DNA of 64,000 nt, taken from positions 27,287 to 91,286 of the forward strand of contig CAXTIG010000027.1 in NCBI GenBank assembly GCA_964244295.1. Direction: 5' to 3'. Positions 1 through 9,595 of the stretch are shown piece by piece. The translations under genes and the position numbers were made by a program. The stretch's first letter is position 1. The number at the start of each line of letters is the position of its first letter. The notes below the pieces were generated by a model. The model made no database searches. It saw only the letters and a program-made list of their open reading frames with translations, and was not told the origin of the DNA. Origin of the DNA: JAJAZB01 sp964244295. GTDB taxonomy: Bacteria > Bacteroidota > Bacteroidia > Cytophagales > Spirosomataceae.

Positions 1-2
1 AC

Positions 3-1109
3 AAGTTGTACCCCGGCGGCGGCGGCGACAACCTCGGGGCCGGGATGCCCACTTCGAAGGAAGCCCTCGACGCGCACTACCGCTGGGTGGCGGCGCTGGT
101 GACCCGCTACAAAAGCAAGGTGTTCGACTGGGAAGTCTGGAACGAACCCAATTTCGGCGACAACACCCTCAACACCCCCGAAATGACCGCCGAACTCAAC
201 ATCCGGACGGCGGAAATCATCCAGAAGATCCAGCCCACCGCCCGGATTTCGGGCCTGGCCCTGGGGCACATTGGCTTGGCGTTCAGCGAGCGGTTTTTCA
301 AGTACCTCGCCGAAAAAAAGAAGTTTTCGCTCTTCGACAACATGACCTACCACGACTACTACTACAACCCCGACGCCAACTACCCCCGCGTGGCCCAACT
401 CCGGGCGGCGCTTGACCGGTACGCCCCGGCGATGAAGCTGCGGCAGGGTGAAAACGGCGCGCCCTCGGCGGGCGGGCCGGGTCGGGGGGCGCTGGGAGAC
501 TACGACTGGAGCGAACTCACGCAGGCCAAGTGGGATACCCGCCGGATGCTCGGCAACCTGGGCCACGACATCGAATGCAGCATTTTCGGGCTGGTCGAAA
601 TGGCGTACACGTCGGGACCCATCCACCGGCTCAACTTCAAAGGCATCCTCAAATCCGACTCGACGAAGCGCGTCATTCGCCCCAAACTGGCCTACTACGC
701 CCTGCAACACGTCACGGCCCTTTTCGACAACTCGCTCGAACGCCTGCGCGACCTGGAGGATTTGCACAACCTGGCCGCTGCGAAACCCGGCGAGTACCGC
801 TACAACAAAGGCACCGACCGCAGCCTGGCCGTGTATGGCTACCGCCACAAAACCAGCGGAAAGCACGTGTACACGATTTGGATGGATGAGTTCATCCCGA
901 CCGAATCGAACAAAACGAAAGCCCTGAATTTCAGCTTCACCAATGCCAACTTCGACCAACCCGTGTTCGTCGACATCCTCACGGGCAAGGTGTACGACAT
1001 TCCGGCCAGTCAGTGGAAAAAAACGGGCGCGGTGGTTTCCTTCACCAACATCCCCGTGTACGACGCGCCGATTCTGCTTGCCGATAAAAGTTTGGTGAAA
1101 CTCCAGTAG
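3..1109 (+). CDS. Clan GH-A glycoside hydrolase, 5'-truncated by window start
   Basis: C-terminal part of a retaining (beta/alpha)8 glycosidase. The reading frame is open to the window edge, so the start and any signal peptide lie outside. The segment WEVWNEPN (about residues 42-49 of the visible part) carries the Asn-Glu pair typical of the acid/base in clan GH-A, and QGENG (Glu near residue 149) fits the strand-7 nucleophile. The tail after residue 260 looks like the beta-sandwich often found behind GH39/GH5-type barrels. The GH115-like gene follows after 20 bp, so it probably heads or sits within a polysaccharide operon. The family (GH39, GH5 or an unassigned relative) and substrate cannot be fixed from this fragment; a beta-glycosidase acting on a uronic-acid glycan is an inference from the neighbours. 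Confidence 0.8.
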   Translation, partial: KLYPGGGGDNLGAGMPTSKEALDAHYRWVAALVTRYKSKVFDWEVWNEPNFGDNTLNTPEMTAELNIRTAEIIQKIQPTARISGLALGHIGLAFSERFFKYLAEKKKFSLFDNMTYHDYYYNPDANYPRVAQLRAALDRYAPAMKLRQGENGAPSAGGPGRGALGDYDWSELTQAKWDTRRMLGNLGHDIECSIFGLVEMAYTSGPIHRLNFKGILKSDSTKRVIRPKLAYYALQHVTALFDNSLERLRDLEDLHNLAAAKPGEYRYNKGTDRSLAVYGYRHKTSGKHVYTIWMDEFIPTESNKTKALNFSFTNANFDQPVFVDILTGKVYDIPASQWKKTGAVVSFTNIPVYDAPILLADKSLVKLQ

Positions 1110-1129
1110 GTTTTTCCTTCCCGAAACAC

Positions 1130-3316
1130 GTGAACCGTTTTCTGCCCTTTTCGCTGATTCTGACCCTCGGCCTGCTGGCTTTCAGCGGGCGGGAAGCGCG
1201 TGGGCAGCAGGCGGCTCCGTTTACCCTCGCTGGCCCGAATCGGCAGGCCACGGTGGTGCTGACCGCCAACGAACCCGAATGCGTCCGGCTGGCCGTGGAC
1301 GATTTGGTCGGCGACGTCGAGAAAATCACCGGTCGTCGCCTGCGCGTTGTGACGGGAAAGCCCGGCCAATCCTACCAAAATTCGGTGCTGGTCGGGACGG
1401 TGGGAAAAGCCCTGCTGCCCGATGCAGGCCGGTTGACCGGGGCCTGGGAAGCCTACCGGGTGCAATCGCTGGGCGGAAATCTGGTGCTGGCGGGCAGCGA
1501 CGAGCGCGGGACGATGTTCGCCGTGTACGATTTCATCGAACACTACCTCGGCGTGGATCCGCTCTACTTTTGGGCCGACCGCGAACCGGCGAAACGGGCC
1601 GAATTGAGCTGGCCGAATGTCAACATCCGGCAGGAGCCGCCCACGTTCCGCTACCGGGGTTGGTTTATCAACGACGAAGACTTGCTCACCGAGTGGCAGG
1701 CGGCTGGCGACCCGGAATCGGGCGGAAAACGCCAAATCGACTACCCGTTTTACGGGCAAGTGGTTTCTCCGAAAACCGCGCGGCACGTGGTGGAGGCGCT
1801 CGTGCGCTTGCGGCAAAACCTGATTATCCCCGCCAGTTTCATCGACATCCGCAATCCCGCCGAGGCGGCGTTGGTGCGGGAAGCCGCCCGGCGCGGGGTG
1901 TTCGTGTCGATGCACCACGTCGAGCCGATGGGCGTGAGCGCGTTTACGTTTTTCAACTACTGGCGACAAAAAGCCGGGTTGCCCCTCACCGGCCGGGGCG
2001 GCGACGGGCTGCCGCTGTTTTCCTACTTCAGCAGCCGGGAGAAACTACAAGAAGTCTGGCGGGTGTACGCGAAGGAATGGGCGAAGTACCCCAACGTGAT
2101 TTGGCAAATCGGCCTGCGCGGCATCGCCGACCGCCCGATGTGGCTGGCCGACCCCGGCATTCCGCAAACCGACGCCGACCGGGGGCGCCTGATTTCGGAG
2201 GCGATGGCCTTTCAACGAAACCTGATTCGCGAAATCGACCCCCGCCCGGTCCCACCCATCACGACCACACTCTGGGCCGAAGGCTCGGTGCTGAACCAGG
2301 CCGGTTTTCTGAAAATCCCGGCGGGCATCACGGTTGTTTTTGCCGACAACAGCCCCGGTTGGCGAATGCAGGCCGATTTTCGGGAAACGCCCCGGCTGCC
2401 GGCGAACACCTACGGCGTATACTACCACCACCAGCTCTGGGGGTCGGGGCCGCACCTGGTGCAAATCGTGCCCCCCGCGCGGACGCGAAAAGTGCTCGGC
2501 GAAGTGGTCGCGAAGGGCGACACGACCTACGGCATTCTGAACGTGTCGAACCTGCGGGAATTCGTGCTCGGGGCCGGGGCCTCGGCCCGGATGCTGGGCA
2601 ATTTCCGGGGGTTCAACCTCAAGGAATTTCAAAAAACGTGGTTCGCCGAACGCTACGGTTCCGCCGCAACGGACGTGCAGGCGGCGTACCAAACCTACTT
2701 CGACGGCTTCGCGCTCAACAGCCAGACCGGCACGCCGATTCTGATGGACGGGCAAATCCGGGGCAGCGCCCAACGCCTGCTCAACGACTTGTGGCTCCAA
2801 CTCAGCGATTCGACCCGGTACGCCGCCTCTCGGCAGCGGAAAGACCCGGAAACCGAGGAAAGCCGCTGGATTAAAACGGCCCTCACCGACATGAACGGGG
2901 AGGCGCTCCCGCCGGAAGAGTTTCTCAGGCGGCTGTTGCGGCAAAAAGCCACGCACCAACGCGCCGACTCGCTGGCGCAGCGCGTACTACCCCGGCTGGA
3001 TTCGGCGCAACGGCGGTTTCTGGCAACCAACCTGCTTTCGCCCCTCGATTTGATGATTGGCCTGGAAACCTGGCTCGAAGCCACGCTGGAAGCGAAACAA
3101 GCCGCCGACGCCGGGAAAAGATCACAAACCGCCGCCGCGCTGACCCGCGCCACCGCCGCTTTCTCCCGGATGAAAACCGGCCTCGACCGCAACCGCGCCT
3201 CCGACAAATGGCGGGACTGGTACCGGGGCGAAAAGAAAATGAACCTGACCGAAGCCGAGCGCCTGACCCGCGCCGTGGCTAAACTGGCCCGCGCCACCCC
3301 ACCCAAAACCAACTAA
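1130..3316 (+). CDS. GH115-like alpha-glucuronidase, secreted
   Basis: Probable exo-acting hydrolase of the GH115 family, whose known members remove (4-O-methyl-)glucuronic acid from xylan side chains. The start is GTG, followed by a Sec signal peptide ending near residue 25 (ARGQ). The GH115 hallmarks are visible: a DFIEHYLGVDPLYFWAD segment near residues 135-151 and the RGWFINDED motif near residues 176-184. The later part is helical, with a long Ala/Arg-rich C-terminal helix bundle (about 600-728). At 728 aa it is somewhat shorter than many GH115 enzymes, which carry an extra C-terminal beta domain. It lies 20 bp behind the GH-A enzyme and 4 bp before the symporter gene. The fold call is solid; the exact substrate is inferred. 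Confidence 0.85.
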   Translation: MNRFLPFSLILTLGLLAFSGREARGQQAAPFTLAGPNRQATVVLTANEPECVRLAVDDLVGDVEKITGRRLRVVTGKPGQSYQNSVLVGTVGKALLPDAGRLTGAWEAYRVQSLGGNLVLAGSDERGTMFAVYDFIEHYLGVDPLYFWADREPAKRAELSWPNVNIRQEPPTFRYRGWFINDEDLLTEWQAAGDPESGGKRQIDYPFYGQVVSPKTARHVVEALVRLRQNLIIPASFIDIRNPAEAALVREAARRGVFVSMHHVEPMGVSAFTFFNYWRQKAGLPLTGRGGDGLPLFSYFSSREKLQEVWRVYAKEWAKYPNVIWQIGLRGIADRPMWLADPGIPQTDADRGRLISEAMAFQRNLIREIDPRPVPPITTTLWAEGSVLNQAGFLKIPAGITVVFADNSPGWRMQADFRETPRLPANTYGVYYHHQLWGSGPHLVQIVPPARTRKVLGEVVAKGDTTYGILNVSNLREFVLGAGASARMLGNFRGFNLKEFQKTWFAERYGSAATDVQAAYQTYFDGFALNSQTGTPILMDGQIRGSAQRLLNDLWLQLSDSTRYAASRQRKDPETEESRWIKTALTDMNGEALPPEEFLRRLLRQKATHQRADSLAQRVLPRLDSAQRRFLATNLLSPLDLMIGLETWLEATLEAKQAADAGKRSQTAAALTRATAAFSRMKTGLDRNRASDKWRDWYRGEKKMNLTEAERLTRAVAKLARATPPKTN

Positions 3317-3320
3317 ACCG

Positions 3321-5021
3321 ATGCAAACCCTCCAAACCTTAGACTACTGGGCCATTAGCATTTACATGGCGCTCATGGCGGGCATCGGCCTATTTTTGGG
3401 GAAATTCGTCAAAAACATCGGCGACTATTTCAAGGGTGGCAACGCGATTCCCTGGGTGTCGGGGGCGATTTCCAACTTCATGACCAAGTTCAGCACGTTC
3501 ATGTTTGTGGCCTACGCGGGCATTGCCTACCAGCACGGCTTCGTCGCGCTGACGCTGATTTGGAGCACGGTGCTACCGGCGTTGCTCGGCGTCGCCATTT
3601 TTGCCAAACGCTGGCGGCGGGCGGGGATTCTGACGCCGATGGAGTTTCTGGAAACCCGCTTCAACGCCCCCGTCCGGCAGGTGTTCGCCTGGGCGGGCGT
3701 GTTGTTCAAAATCCTCGACAACATGGTGCGGCTCTACGCGCTGGGGCTGTTCGTCAACGCCGCTACCGGCCTCAGCCTGGAAGCGTCGATTCTGGTGTGC
3801 GGCGTGGTGGTGGCGCTGTACACCATCGCGGGCGGGCTGTGGGCGGTGGTCGTGACCGACGTGGTGCAGTTCATTATCCTGATGGTGGCGACCCTGATTC
3901 TGGTGCCGCTCACGCTGAAAGCGGCGGGCGGACTCGACGGGATGCGGGCCGCCATTCCCGCCCACTTCGACCCTTTCAACGGCCCGAAGGGTGCGCCGCT
4001 CTACCTGAGCGTGTACTACCTGATGATTCTGGTGAAATACAGCGGCAACTGGACGTTTATCCAGCGATTCTACTCCGTCCGCGACGAGCGGGCCAGTCAG
4101 AAGCAGGGGCTGCTCACGGCGGTGTTTTTCTTCGCGTTCCCCCTCATTTTCCTGTTCCCCTCCATCGCCGCCCGCGCCATCATTCCCGGTTTGGCAAACC
4201 CCGAAATGGCCTACGTGAGCGTCTGCCTGAAACTCTTGCCCGAAGGCATCATGGGCTTGATGGTCGCCGCGATGTTTGCCGCCACGATGTCGGTACTCAG
4301 TGGGGAATACAACGTCACGGCGGGCGTGCTCACGCGGGACATTTACCAACGGCTCTTCAAACAAAATTCCACCGACAAAGAAACCCTCTGGGTGGGCCGG
4401 ATGATGACGCTGCTGTTGGGCGGGCTGATTACCGTCGGGGCCTTGTTCGTGGGCGGGTTTGGCGGGGCTTTCGAGGCCAATAAGTTGTTCACCGGCCTCT
4501 TCGCCATTCCGATGACGCTGCCGCTCGTGTTGGGCATCGTGCTCAAACGCCCCAAGCCCTGGGGTGCGCTGGCGACGGTGCTCGTGGGGATGGGCATTGG
4601 CTTGGTGCTGAACGCCATGCCCCAGGTTTCCTGGGAATTGGCGACGCTCATCGAAATCTTGACCTGCGTGGCCGTGTTCGTGCTGTCTGGTTTTATCGGA
4701 GAAGGGTCGGCGGCGTACCGGGAGCGGGTGGCCGCGTTTTTCCGAAAACTCGCCACACCCCTGACGGAGGCCGAAAAACCGGCGGAAAACCCCGTGTTCA
4801 TGCGCTCGATGAACCGACTCTACGCCGTGGCCCTGGCCGTGACGGGCGGGCTGTTCACGGTGATGAGTCTGCCCTCGGCGGGCGAAACCAGCGGGCGCTT
4901 CGCGCTGGGTGCCGGGGTGATTTGCTTCGGGCTGGCGGGCGTGCTCTGGTACTGGACGCGGGAAACCGTCGAACCAGTGGCCGAACCGCAGCGAGAGGCG
5001 CCGACGGTTCCGCATGAGTAA
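3321..5021 (+). CDS. Sodium:solute symporter (SSS family)
   Basis: Inner-membrane transporter of the SSS/SLC5 family, which couples Na+ entry to uptake of sugars, sialic acid, amino acids or organic acids. Hydrophobic segments cover almost the whole 566 aa, consistent with about 13-14 helices. The N-terminal block DYFKGGNAIPWVSGAISNF (near residues 34-52) matches the family's first-helix signature. The gene begins 4 bp after the GH115 gene and is followed by an SDR and an RraA-like aldolase, so the cargo is probably the monomer or unsaturated oligomer released by the two hydrolases. Its 3' end is separated from the next gene by a palindromic repeat at 5035-5110. Substrate is inferred from context only. 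Confidence 0.93.
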   Translation: MQTLQTLDYWAISIYMALMAGIGLFLGKFVKNIGDYFKGGNAIPWVSGAISNFMTKFSTFMFVAYAGIAYQHGFVALTLIWSTVLPALLGVAIFAKRWRRAGILTPMEFLETRFNAPVRQVFAWAGVLFKILDNMVRLYALGLFVNAATGLSLEASILVCGVVVALYTIAGGLWAVVVTDVVQFIILMVATLILVPLTLKAAGGLDGMRAAIPAHFDPFNGPKGAPLYLSVYYLMILVKYSGNWTFIQRFYSVRDERASQKQGLLTAVFFFAFPLIFLFPSIAARAIIPGLANPEMAYVSVCLKLLPEGIMGLMVAAMFAATMSVLSGEYNVTAGVLTRDIYQRLFKQNSTDKETLWVGRMMTLLLGGLITVGALFVGGFGGAFEANKLFTGLFAIPMTLPLVLGIVLKRPKPWGALATVLVGMGIGLVLNAMPQVSWELATLIEILTCVAVFVLSGFIGEGSAAYRERVAAFFRKLATPLTEAEKPAENPVFMRSMNRLYAVALAVTGGLFTVMSLPSAGETSGRFALGAGVICFGLAGVLWYWTRETVEPVAEPQREAPTVPHE

Positions 5022-5034
5022 AAATGGTTTTGAA

Positions 5035-5110
5035 GGCGGTCACGCTGAGCGGAGTCGAAGCGCTACGCCTGCCACGCCGCCGCGCTTCGACTCCGTTCAG
5101 CGTGACCGCC
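5035..5110. repeat. Palindromic repeat family A, copy 1
   Basis: Two 28-nt arms (5035-5062 and 5083-5110) pair with one mismatch around the core TCACGCTGAGCGGAGTCGAA. The arms extend into a GGCGG/CCGCC flank not shared with the other copies. It lies between the symporter and SDR genes and could act as a transcript-stabilising or attenuating hairpin. No transposase is adjacent. Confidence 0.9.
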
Positions 5111-5155
5111 GCCCCACCCAACTAAAATTTTTATTTTCCGACCAAAACCCAATCC

Positions 5156-5872
5156 ATGAATTCCCTCGAAAACAACCGGAACGCAGGCCGAGTCATCTTC
5201 CTCACCGGTGCCTCCAGCGGCATGGGTAAAGCCACAGCGAAACTGTTGCTGGACCACGGCGCGAAGGTCTTCGACTTCAGCCGGAGCCGCCGCCTCGCCG
5301 ACGAGGTTCCGCACGAAAACCTCCACTCCCACAACGGCGACGTGGGCAGCGAAACCGACGTGAAAGCCGCCTTCGCCGCCTGCCTGGAGCGCTTCGGCAC
5401 CGTCGACGTACTCGTCAACAACGCCGGCATCGGCCTGCCCTCGCCCGATTTGGCCAATGCTGACGTCGAGTTGTTCGACCAGCAATTCGCCATCAACGTC
5501 CGGGGCGTGTTTCTCTGCACCCGCGAGGCGCTCGCCGTGATGAAACCCAAGAAATCCGGGCACATTCTGACCGTCATTTCGATGGCCGGGCAACGCACCA
5601 ATCCCACCTCGCCGGTGTACGTGGCCTCGAAATTCGCGGCGCGGGGCCTGAGCGGTGCCCTGGCCGACCAGGTGTTGAAACTCGGCATCAAAGTGACCGA
5701 CATCAACCCCGGCCCGACCGACTCCGATTACTGGGGCGACCGCCCCGTGGCCCGTGAGAAATTCCTTAAACCCGACGACGTGGCCCGCGTCATTCACTTC
5801 GTACTCAGCCAACCCGACTACGTGTTGATTCGGGAAATCAATTTTGACAGCTTAAACTTTTTAGCCGGATGA
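5156..5872 (+). CDS. Short-chain dehydrogenase/reductase
   Basis: Classical SDR of 238 aa. The Rossmann cofactor motif TGASSGMG is at residues 17-24, NNAG at 88-91, and the catalytic triad appears as Ser142, Tyr155 and Lys159 (YVASK). Classical SDRs oxidise or reduce sugars, keto acids and alcohols with NAD(P)H. In uronate-lyase loci an SDR commonly reduces 4-deoxy-5-hexoseulose uronate to 2-keto-3-deoxygluconate, so a similar job is plausible beside the lyase at 6723. The stop overlaps the next start (ATGA), indicating translational coupling to the RraA-like gene. The reaction is inferred; the fold and active site are seen directly. Confidence 0.9.
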   Translation: MNSLENNRNAGRVIFLTGASSGMGKATAKLLLDHGAKVFDFSRSRRLADEVPHENLHSHNGDVGSETDVKAAFAACLERFGTVDVLVNNAGIGLPSPDLANADVELFDQQFAINVRGVFLCTREALAVMKPKKSGHILTVISMAGQRTNPTSPVYVASKFAARGLSGALADQVLKLGIKVTDINPGPTDSDYWGDRPVAREKFLKPDDVARVIHFVLSQPDYVLIREINFDSLNFLAG

Positions 5873-6582
5873 AAACTACCCCGCACCTCAACGGCAATGG
5901 CCCCACCGCCCATTCCCTGCCCGATTACCCGATTTCCATCGCCGCCCTGCGCGAGCGTTACCTGCGGCTCTACACCGGGGCGGTCAACGACGTGCTGCGG
6001 TTCAACTACAACCTCCACGCCACCAGCCTCCCCGCCGAGTTCGCGCCCCTGCGCGAAGAAATGAAGATGGCGGGCCTGGCCTTCACCGTGAAGGGCGGCC
6101 CCGACATCACCACCGACGGCGAGATGGAGATGCGCGCCGAAATGCTCGAAGCCTTGCACGAACACGCCGTGGTGGTGTGGGACTGCACCGGCGATACCGT
6201 TACCTCGCAGTGGGGCGAAGTGATGACGATGGCCGCCCGGCACATCGGGGCCTGCGGGGCGGTGGTCAACGGCATTCGCGACACGCAGGCCATTCTCGAC
6301 CAGGGCTATCCGGTCTTTCACAAGTACAAAGCCAACACCGGAATGCTGGGCCGGTTTCGGATGTATTATTACCAGAAACCCGTGCTGATGGGCGAGGTGG
6401 TCGTGAAGCCCGGCGACTGGATTTTCGGCGACATCGACGGCGTGATTGCCATCCCGCAAGCCATCGCCTACGACGTGCTGCTGGCCGCCGAGGGGATTCT
6501 GACGAAGGAAGCCGACATCAAGGACATGGTGGAAAGCGGGATGAAGCCGACGGATGTGGTGAAAAATGGAGGGTATTTTTAA
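5869..6582 (+). CDS. RraA-like aldolase/decarboxylase family protein
   Basis: A 237-aa member of the RraA / 4-hydroxy-4-methyl-2-oxoglutarate aldolase fold. The family signature is visible around residues 125-140 (GACGAVVNGIRDTQ), where the Arg-Asp pair binds the metal and alpha-keto acid. Members are class II pyruvate aldolases and oxaloacetate decarboxylases, or in E. coli RraA an RNase E inhibitor. The aldolase reading is favoured because the gene is translationally coupled to an SDR and lies within a carbohydrate operon, where it could split a keto-deoxy acid. It ends 16 bp before palindromic repeat family C. The exact substrate is not determinable from sequence. Confidence 0.85.
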   Translation: MKTTPHLNGNGPTAHSLPDYPISIAALRERYLRLYTGAVNDVLRFNYNLHATSLPAEFAPLREEMKMAGLAFTVKGGPDITTDGEMEMRAEMLEALHEHAVVVWDCTGDTVTSQWGEVMTMAARHIGACGAVVNGIRDTQAILDQGYPVFHKYKANTGMLGRFRMYYYQKPVLMGEVVVKPGDWIFGDIDGVIAIPQAIAYDVLLAAEGILTKEADIKDMVESGMKPTDVVKNGGYF

Positions 6583-6597
6583 AAGCAACCCCACGAA

Positions 6598-6714
6598 GCA
6601 ATCCGGACAGCGGCTGAAAGCCCTGTCAGCGGTTGCGCCTCCCCGGATAACCAAACTTGGCTACCGACCAGCCCGCAACCGCTGACAGGGTCTATCGACC
6701 GCTGTCCGGGTTGC
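6598..6714. repeat. Palindromic repeat family C
   Basis: Imperfect inverted repeat with arms of about 40 nt (6598-6637 and 6674-6714). Both outer ends read GGACAGCGG toward the centre and both inner ends read CCTGTCAGCGGTTGCG. The loop is about 36 nt. The element fills the gap between the RraA-like gene and the lyase gene and argues against the upstream TTG at 6657 as the lyase start, because that codon lies inside the loop. Confidence 0.85.
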
Positions 6715-6722
6715 TCCTTCCC

Positions 6723-8810
6723 ATGCCCACTTTCCTCACCGACTCCGAACGCCAAATCATCCTCGTCAGCCACGACCCCCTGCTCGCCAAATTCGGCGAT
6801 GCCCTGCGCCAGCGCGTCGCCGAGCGGGTCGTTTGGGGCGGCTTGCTCGGCCCCGACAGCACTACGGCCTGGTACTACCCCGCCGCCGAGTACCTCTCGG
6901 ACGCGGCGATGCACCAGGCCCTCTGGCCCGACGAAGCCGTGGCGAACTGGATAAAAATCGTCACGCTGGAAATTTGCCGGAAACCAGTTTACGACTGGGT
7001 CGGCCCGGCCTTCCGCGACCATTCGGAACCCTTCACCGGCCACCTTGAAACGGCTCACCTCTGCTGGGGCGTGGCGGCGGCGCTGGATTTGGCGGGTGCT
7101 GTTTTTTCGGAAAAAGAACAAACCGAAATCCGGCAGGCCTTGACCGAAAAAGGCATCGTACTCTGCCAGCGTTGGGTGAAAAAAAACAACCACCTAGCCA
7201 ACTGGCGGGGAATTTTGGTTTCGGGAATCGTCGTCGTGGCGGCGGTGCTGGGTGATGAAAAAACCCTCGATGCCACCCTGCCCGACCTGCGGCTTTGCCA
7301 CGAAGCCTTCCAGCCCGACGGCTCCTACGGCGAGTCGGTGCAGTACGGCAACTACCTGGCGCTGGCGCTGACGTTCGCCCACGAGGCGCTGATTCGGCGT
7401 TTTCCCGAAAAAGCGAAAATTCTCGACGTTTCGGCCTACGGGCGCGGCCTGGCCTGGGTGGCAAGCAGCCAGTTTTACGCCAAACCGATGGGCGGCATCT
7501 GGACTATCCATTCTGGGAATATCCATTCCGGGGGCGACGAACCCCGCGCCCGCGCCGCCAATTTCAACGACAGCGCCGCCATTTTCCGGCCTTCGGGCGA
7601 CGTGCTCCTGCACCTAGCCGCCCGGAGTGGTTCGGAAACCGAGCGGGGCTTGGCCCGCTGGCTGTTCCAAACGTACTACGAACCCGTTCCCACGCAAGGC
7701 CCGCACGATTTGGCGACCTTCGGCATGGTCAACGACTGGGGTTTCCTGACCCTCCCGCTGCTCACGCACGAGTTGCCGCCTGCGCTTTCGCCCGCAGCGG
7801 CGGGTTTGCCCCTAACCCATTCGTTCAGCAACGGCCACGCCTTCCTCCGCGACGCCTGGGAGGGAAAAACCATCCTCGCCCTCAACGGCGGCGGCGATCC
7901 GCTGTACGGCCCCGGCCACCTGCACGGCGATTTAGGCAGTTTTATTCTCGTTCACAACCAGGAACGCCTGCTCACCGACCCCGGCCACAGTTGCTACCGC
8001 AACCTGATTCACGGCCTGGAAAGCAGCAGCCAGACCCACAACGTCTGCTCGTTTCTGGTCGAGAAAGAAAGCCTCGGTTTGCAGGAAGATTTAGCCAAAG
8101 CCACGCTTTTGGAGCAAAAAAGCGTGTTGCCCCGGCGGTTGATTCAGGATGGAAAACCGGGTGCTCCCATCAATCGGAGAAACCGGAAATTAATTGCCGA
8201 ACGTGACGATGTCGTCTCCGTCGTCGGGGTGGAACTGGCGGCGGCTTACGGCAATCCGGTTCGCCATTTTTCCCGACTCTGGCTGTTGGCGGGTAGCCAC
8301 GCCTTATTCGTAGTGGATACCATCGAGGCCGGTCAACCCGTCACGACGGTCTGGAACTGGCTCGTCAACCAGCGCGACGGGCAAACGGAGGCCGACAGCC
8401 GGAACGGCCTGCTCACCGTCCGGCGGCATGGCGTGGGGTTGAAACTCTGGGCGGGTGGGGGCGTGAGCGGCAGTTTCCCCGTGTACGGCTACGTTCACGA
8501 CGCCTATCACGTCGAACCGGCGGAATTGGGCGAAGGACGACCGGGCAGCGGGCTGGTGTTTCGGTTTACCGAAAAAACCGCGCAGGAAACCCGCACCGTC
8601 GTTCACGCCATCGCGCTCGACACCGCCTATGCACTCGACACCTGGGTTTTACAAACCGAAAACGGCGATTTTACCCTGACGAACGGAGCGAAAAAATGGA
8701 GTCTTCGCTTGCCCAATCCGGAAACCGAAGCGTTCACGCTAACTTCGGGGCACGGGCGGCAATGGGCCGTTCGGCCCCTCGGAAACGCGTACCAACTCGC
8801 TCGGTTATGA
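6723..8810 (+). CDS. Heparinase II/III-like polysaccharide lyase, no signal peptide
   Basis: Protein of 695 aa with the two-part architecture of alginate/heparin exo-lyases: an (alpha/alpha) toroid (about residues 1-360) and a heparinase II/III-like beta-sandwich (about 370-690). The sandwich carries the family block HLHGDLGSFILVHNQERLL followed by DPGHSCYR and SSSQTHNVCSF, whose His and Tyr residues match the usual catalytic and metal-binding set. The ATG at 6723 was chosen because earlier in-frame codons fall inside a palindromic repeat. The N-terminus (MPTFLTDSERQ) has no signal peptide, so it probably acts in the cytoplasm on imported oligouronides. Its stop overlaps the esterase start (ATGA). 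Confidence 0.85.
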   Translation: MPTFLTDSERQIILVSHDPLLAKFGDALRQRVAERVVWGGLLGPDSTTAWYYPAAEYLSDAAMHQALWPDEAVANWIKIVTLEICRKPVYDWVGPAFRDHSEPFTGHLETAHLCWGVAAALDLAGAVFSEKEQTEIRQALTEKGIVLCQRWVKKNNHLANWRGILVSGIVVVAAVLGDEKTLDATLPDLRLCHEAFQPDGSYGESVQYGNYLALALTFAHEALIRRFPEKAKILDVSAYGRGLAWVASSQFYAKPMGGIWTIHSGNIHSGGDEPRARAANFNDSAAIFRPSGDVLLHLAARSGSETERGLARWLFQTYYEPVPTQGPHDLATFGMVNDWGFLTLPLLTHELPPALSPAAAGLPLTHSFSNGHAFLRDAWEGKTILALNGGGDPLYGPGHLHGDLGSFILVHNQERLLTDPGHSCYRNLIHGLESSSQTHNVCSFLVEKESLGLQEDLAKATLLEQKSVLPRRLIQDGKPGAPINRRNRKLIAERDDVVSVVGVELAAAYGNPVRHFSRLWLLAGSHALFVVDTIEAGQPVTTVWNWLVNQRDGQTEADSRNGLLTVRRHGVGLKLWAGGGVSGSFPVYGYVHDAYHVEPAELGEGRPGSGLVFRFTEKTAQETRTVVHAIALDTAYALDTWVLQTENGDFTLTNGAKKWSLRLPNPETEAFTLTSGHGRQWAVRPLGNAYQLARL

Positions 8811-9595
8811 AACCCATTTTATCCCTGTTGAGTCTGTGTTTCGCAACCGGTTCAATTCTCGCCTTCGCGCAGACGAAACCCGTTCCGCCCAAAAATCTGC
8901 ACCTTTACCTCCTCGCGGGGCAGTCGAACATGGCCGGGCGCGGGGTGGTCGACGCGCAGGACCGGAAGCCGCATCCCCGCGTTTGGGTGCTCAACCAACA
9001 GAGCGAATGGGTGCCCGCCACCGAGCCGCTGCACTTCGACAAGCCCGCCGTGGCGGGCGTAGGGCCGGGGTTTAGTTTTGGAAAAACGATGGCGGAACTG
9101 GATACGGCAGTCGCGATTGGCCTGATTCCGACGGCCGTGGGTGGCTCGGCGATTGCGGCCTGGCAACCGGGCGGTTTTCACGAACAAACCAACGCGCACC
9201 CCTACGACGACGCCCTGCGTCGGTTGAAAACAGCCCTGCCCGCCGGAACGCTCCGGGGTATCCTGTGGCACCAGGGCGAGAGCGACAGCAAGCCGGAACT
9301 TTCGGCGGTTTACGAACAAAAACTAACGGACCTGATTCAGCGATTCCGCCGGGAAGTGGGCGGTGAAATCCCCGTCGTGGTCGGGACGCTGGGTGATTTT
9401 TACGTCGCGAAAAACCCTGCCGCCGCGCGCATCAATCAAATTTTAAAAAACGTACCCAACCGCATTCCGGCCACGGCCTGCGTCGAATCGGCGGGCCTGA
9501 CCGACGGCGGCGACCAAACCCACTTCGACGCGGCCTCGGCCCGCGAACTGGGACGGCGCTACGCCGAAGCCATGCGCAACCTTCAAAAAAAATGA
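8807..9595 (+). CDS. SASA/CE6-type carbohydrate acetylesterase, secreted
   Basis: SGNH-fold esterase of the sialate O-acetylesterase / acetylxylan esterase (DUF303) group, removing O-acetyl groups from glycans. The ATG at 8807 starts a clear signal peptide ending at about residue 22 (LAFAQ). The nucleophile block LLAGQSNMAGRG is near residues 34-45, block III WHQGESDS near 147-154, and the catalytic His lies in THFDA near residue 235. It is translationally coupled at both ends (ATGA at 8807 and at 9592), so it is firmly part of the operon and fits removal of acetyl decorations before hydrolysis. A longer N-terminal reading from 8696 would overlap the lyase gene and lacks a signal peptide. Confidence 0.9.
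   Translation: MKPILSLLSLCFATGSILAFAQTKPVPPKNLHLYLLAGQSNMAGRGVVDAQDRKPHPRVWVLNQQSEWVPATEPLHFDKPAVAGVGPGFSFGKTMAELDTAVAIGLIPTAVGGSAIAAWQPGGFHEQTNAHPYDDALRRLKTALPAGTLRGILWHQGESDSKPELSAVYEQKLTDLIQRFRREVGGEIPVVVGTLGDFYVAKNPAAARINQILKNVPNRIPATACVESAGLTDGGDQTHFDAASARELGRRYAEAMRNLQKK

Noticed and set aside
6657..6722. N-terminal extension of the heparinase-like lyase from a TTG at 6657
   Set aside because: The extension lies inside the loop and right arm of palindromic repeat C; the ATG at 6723 gives a normal N-terminus.
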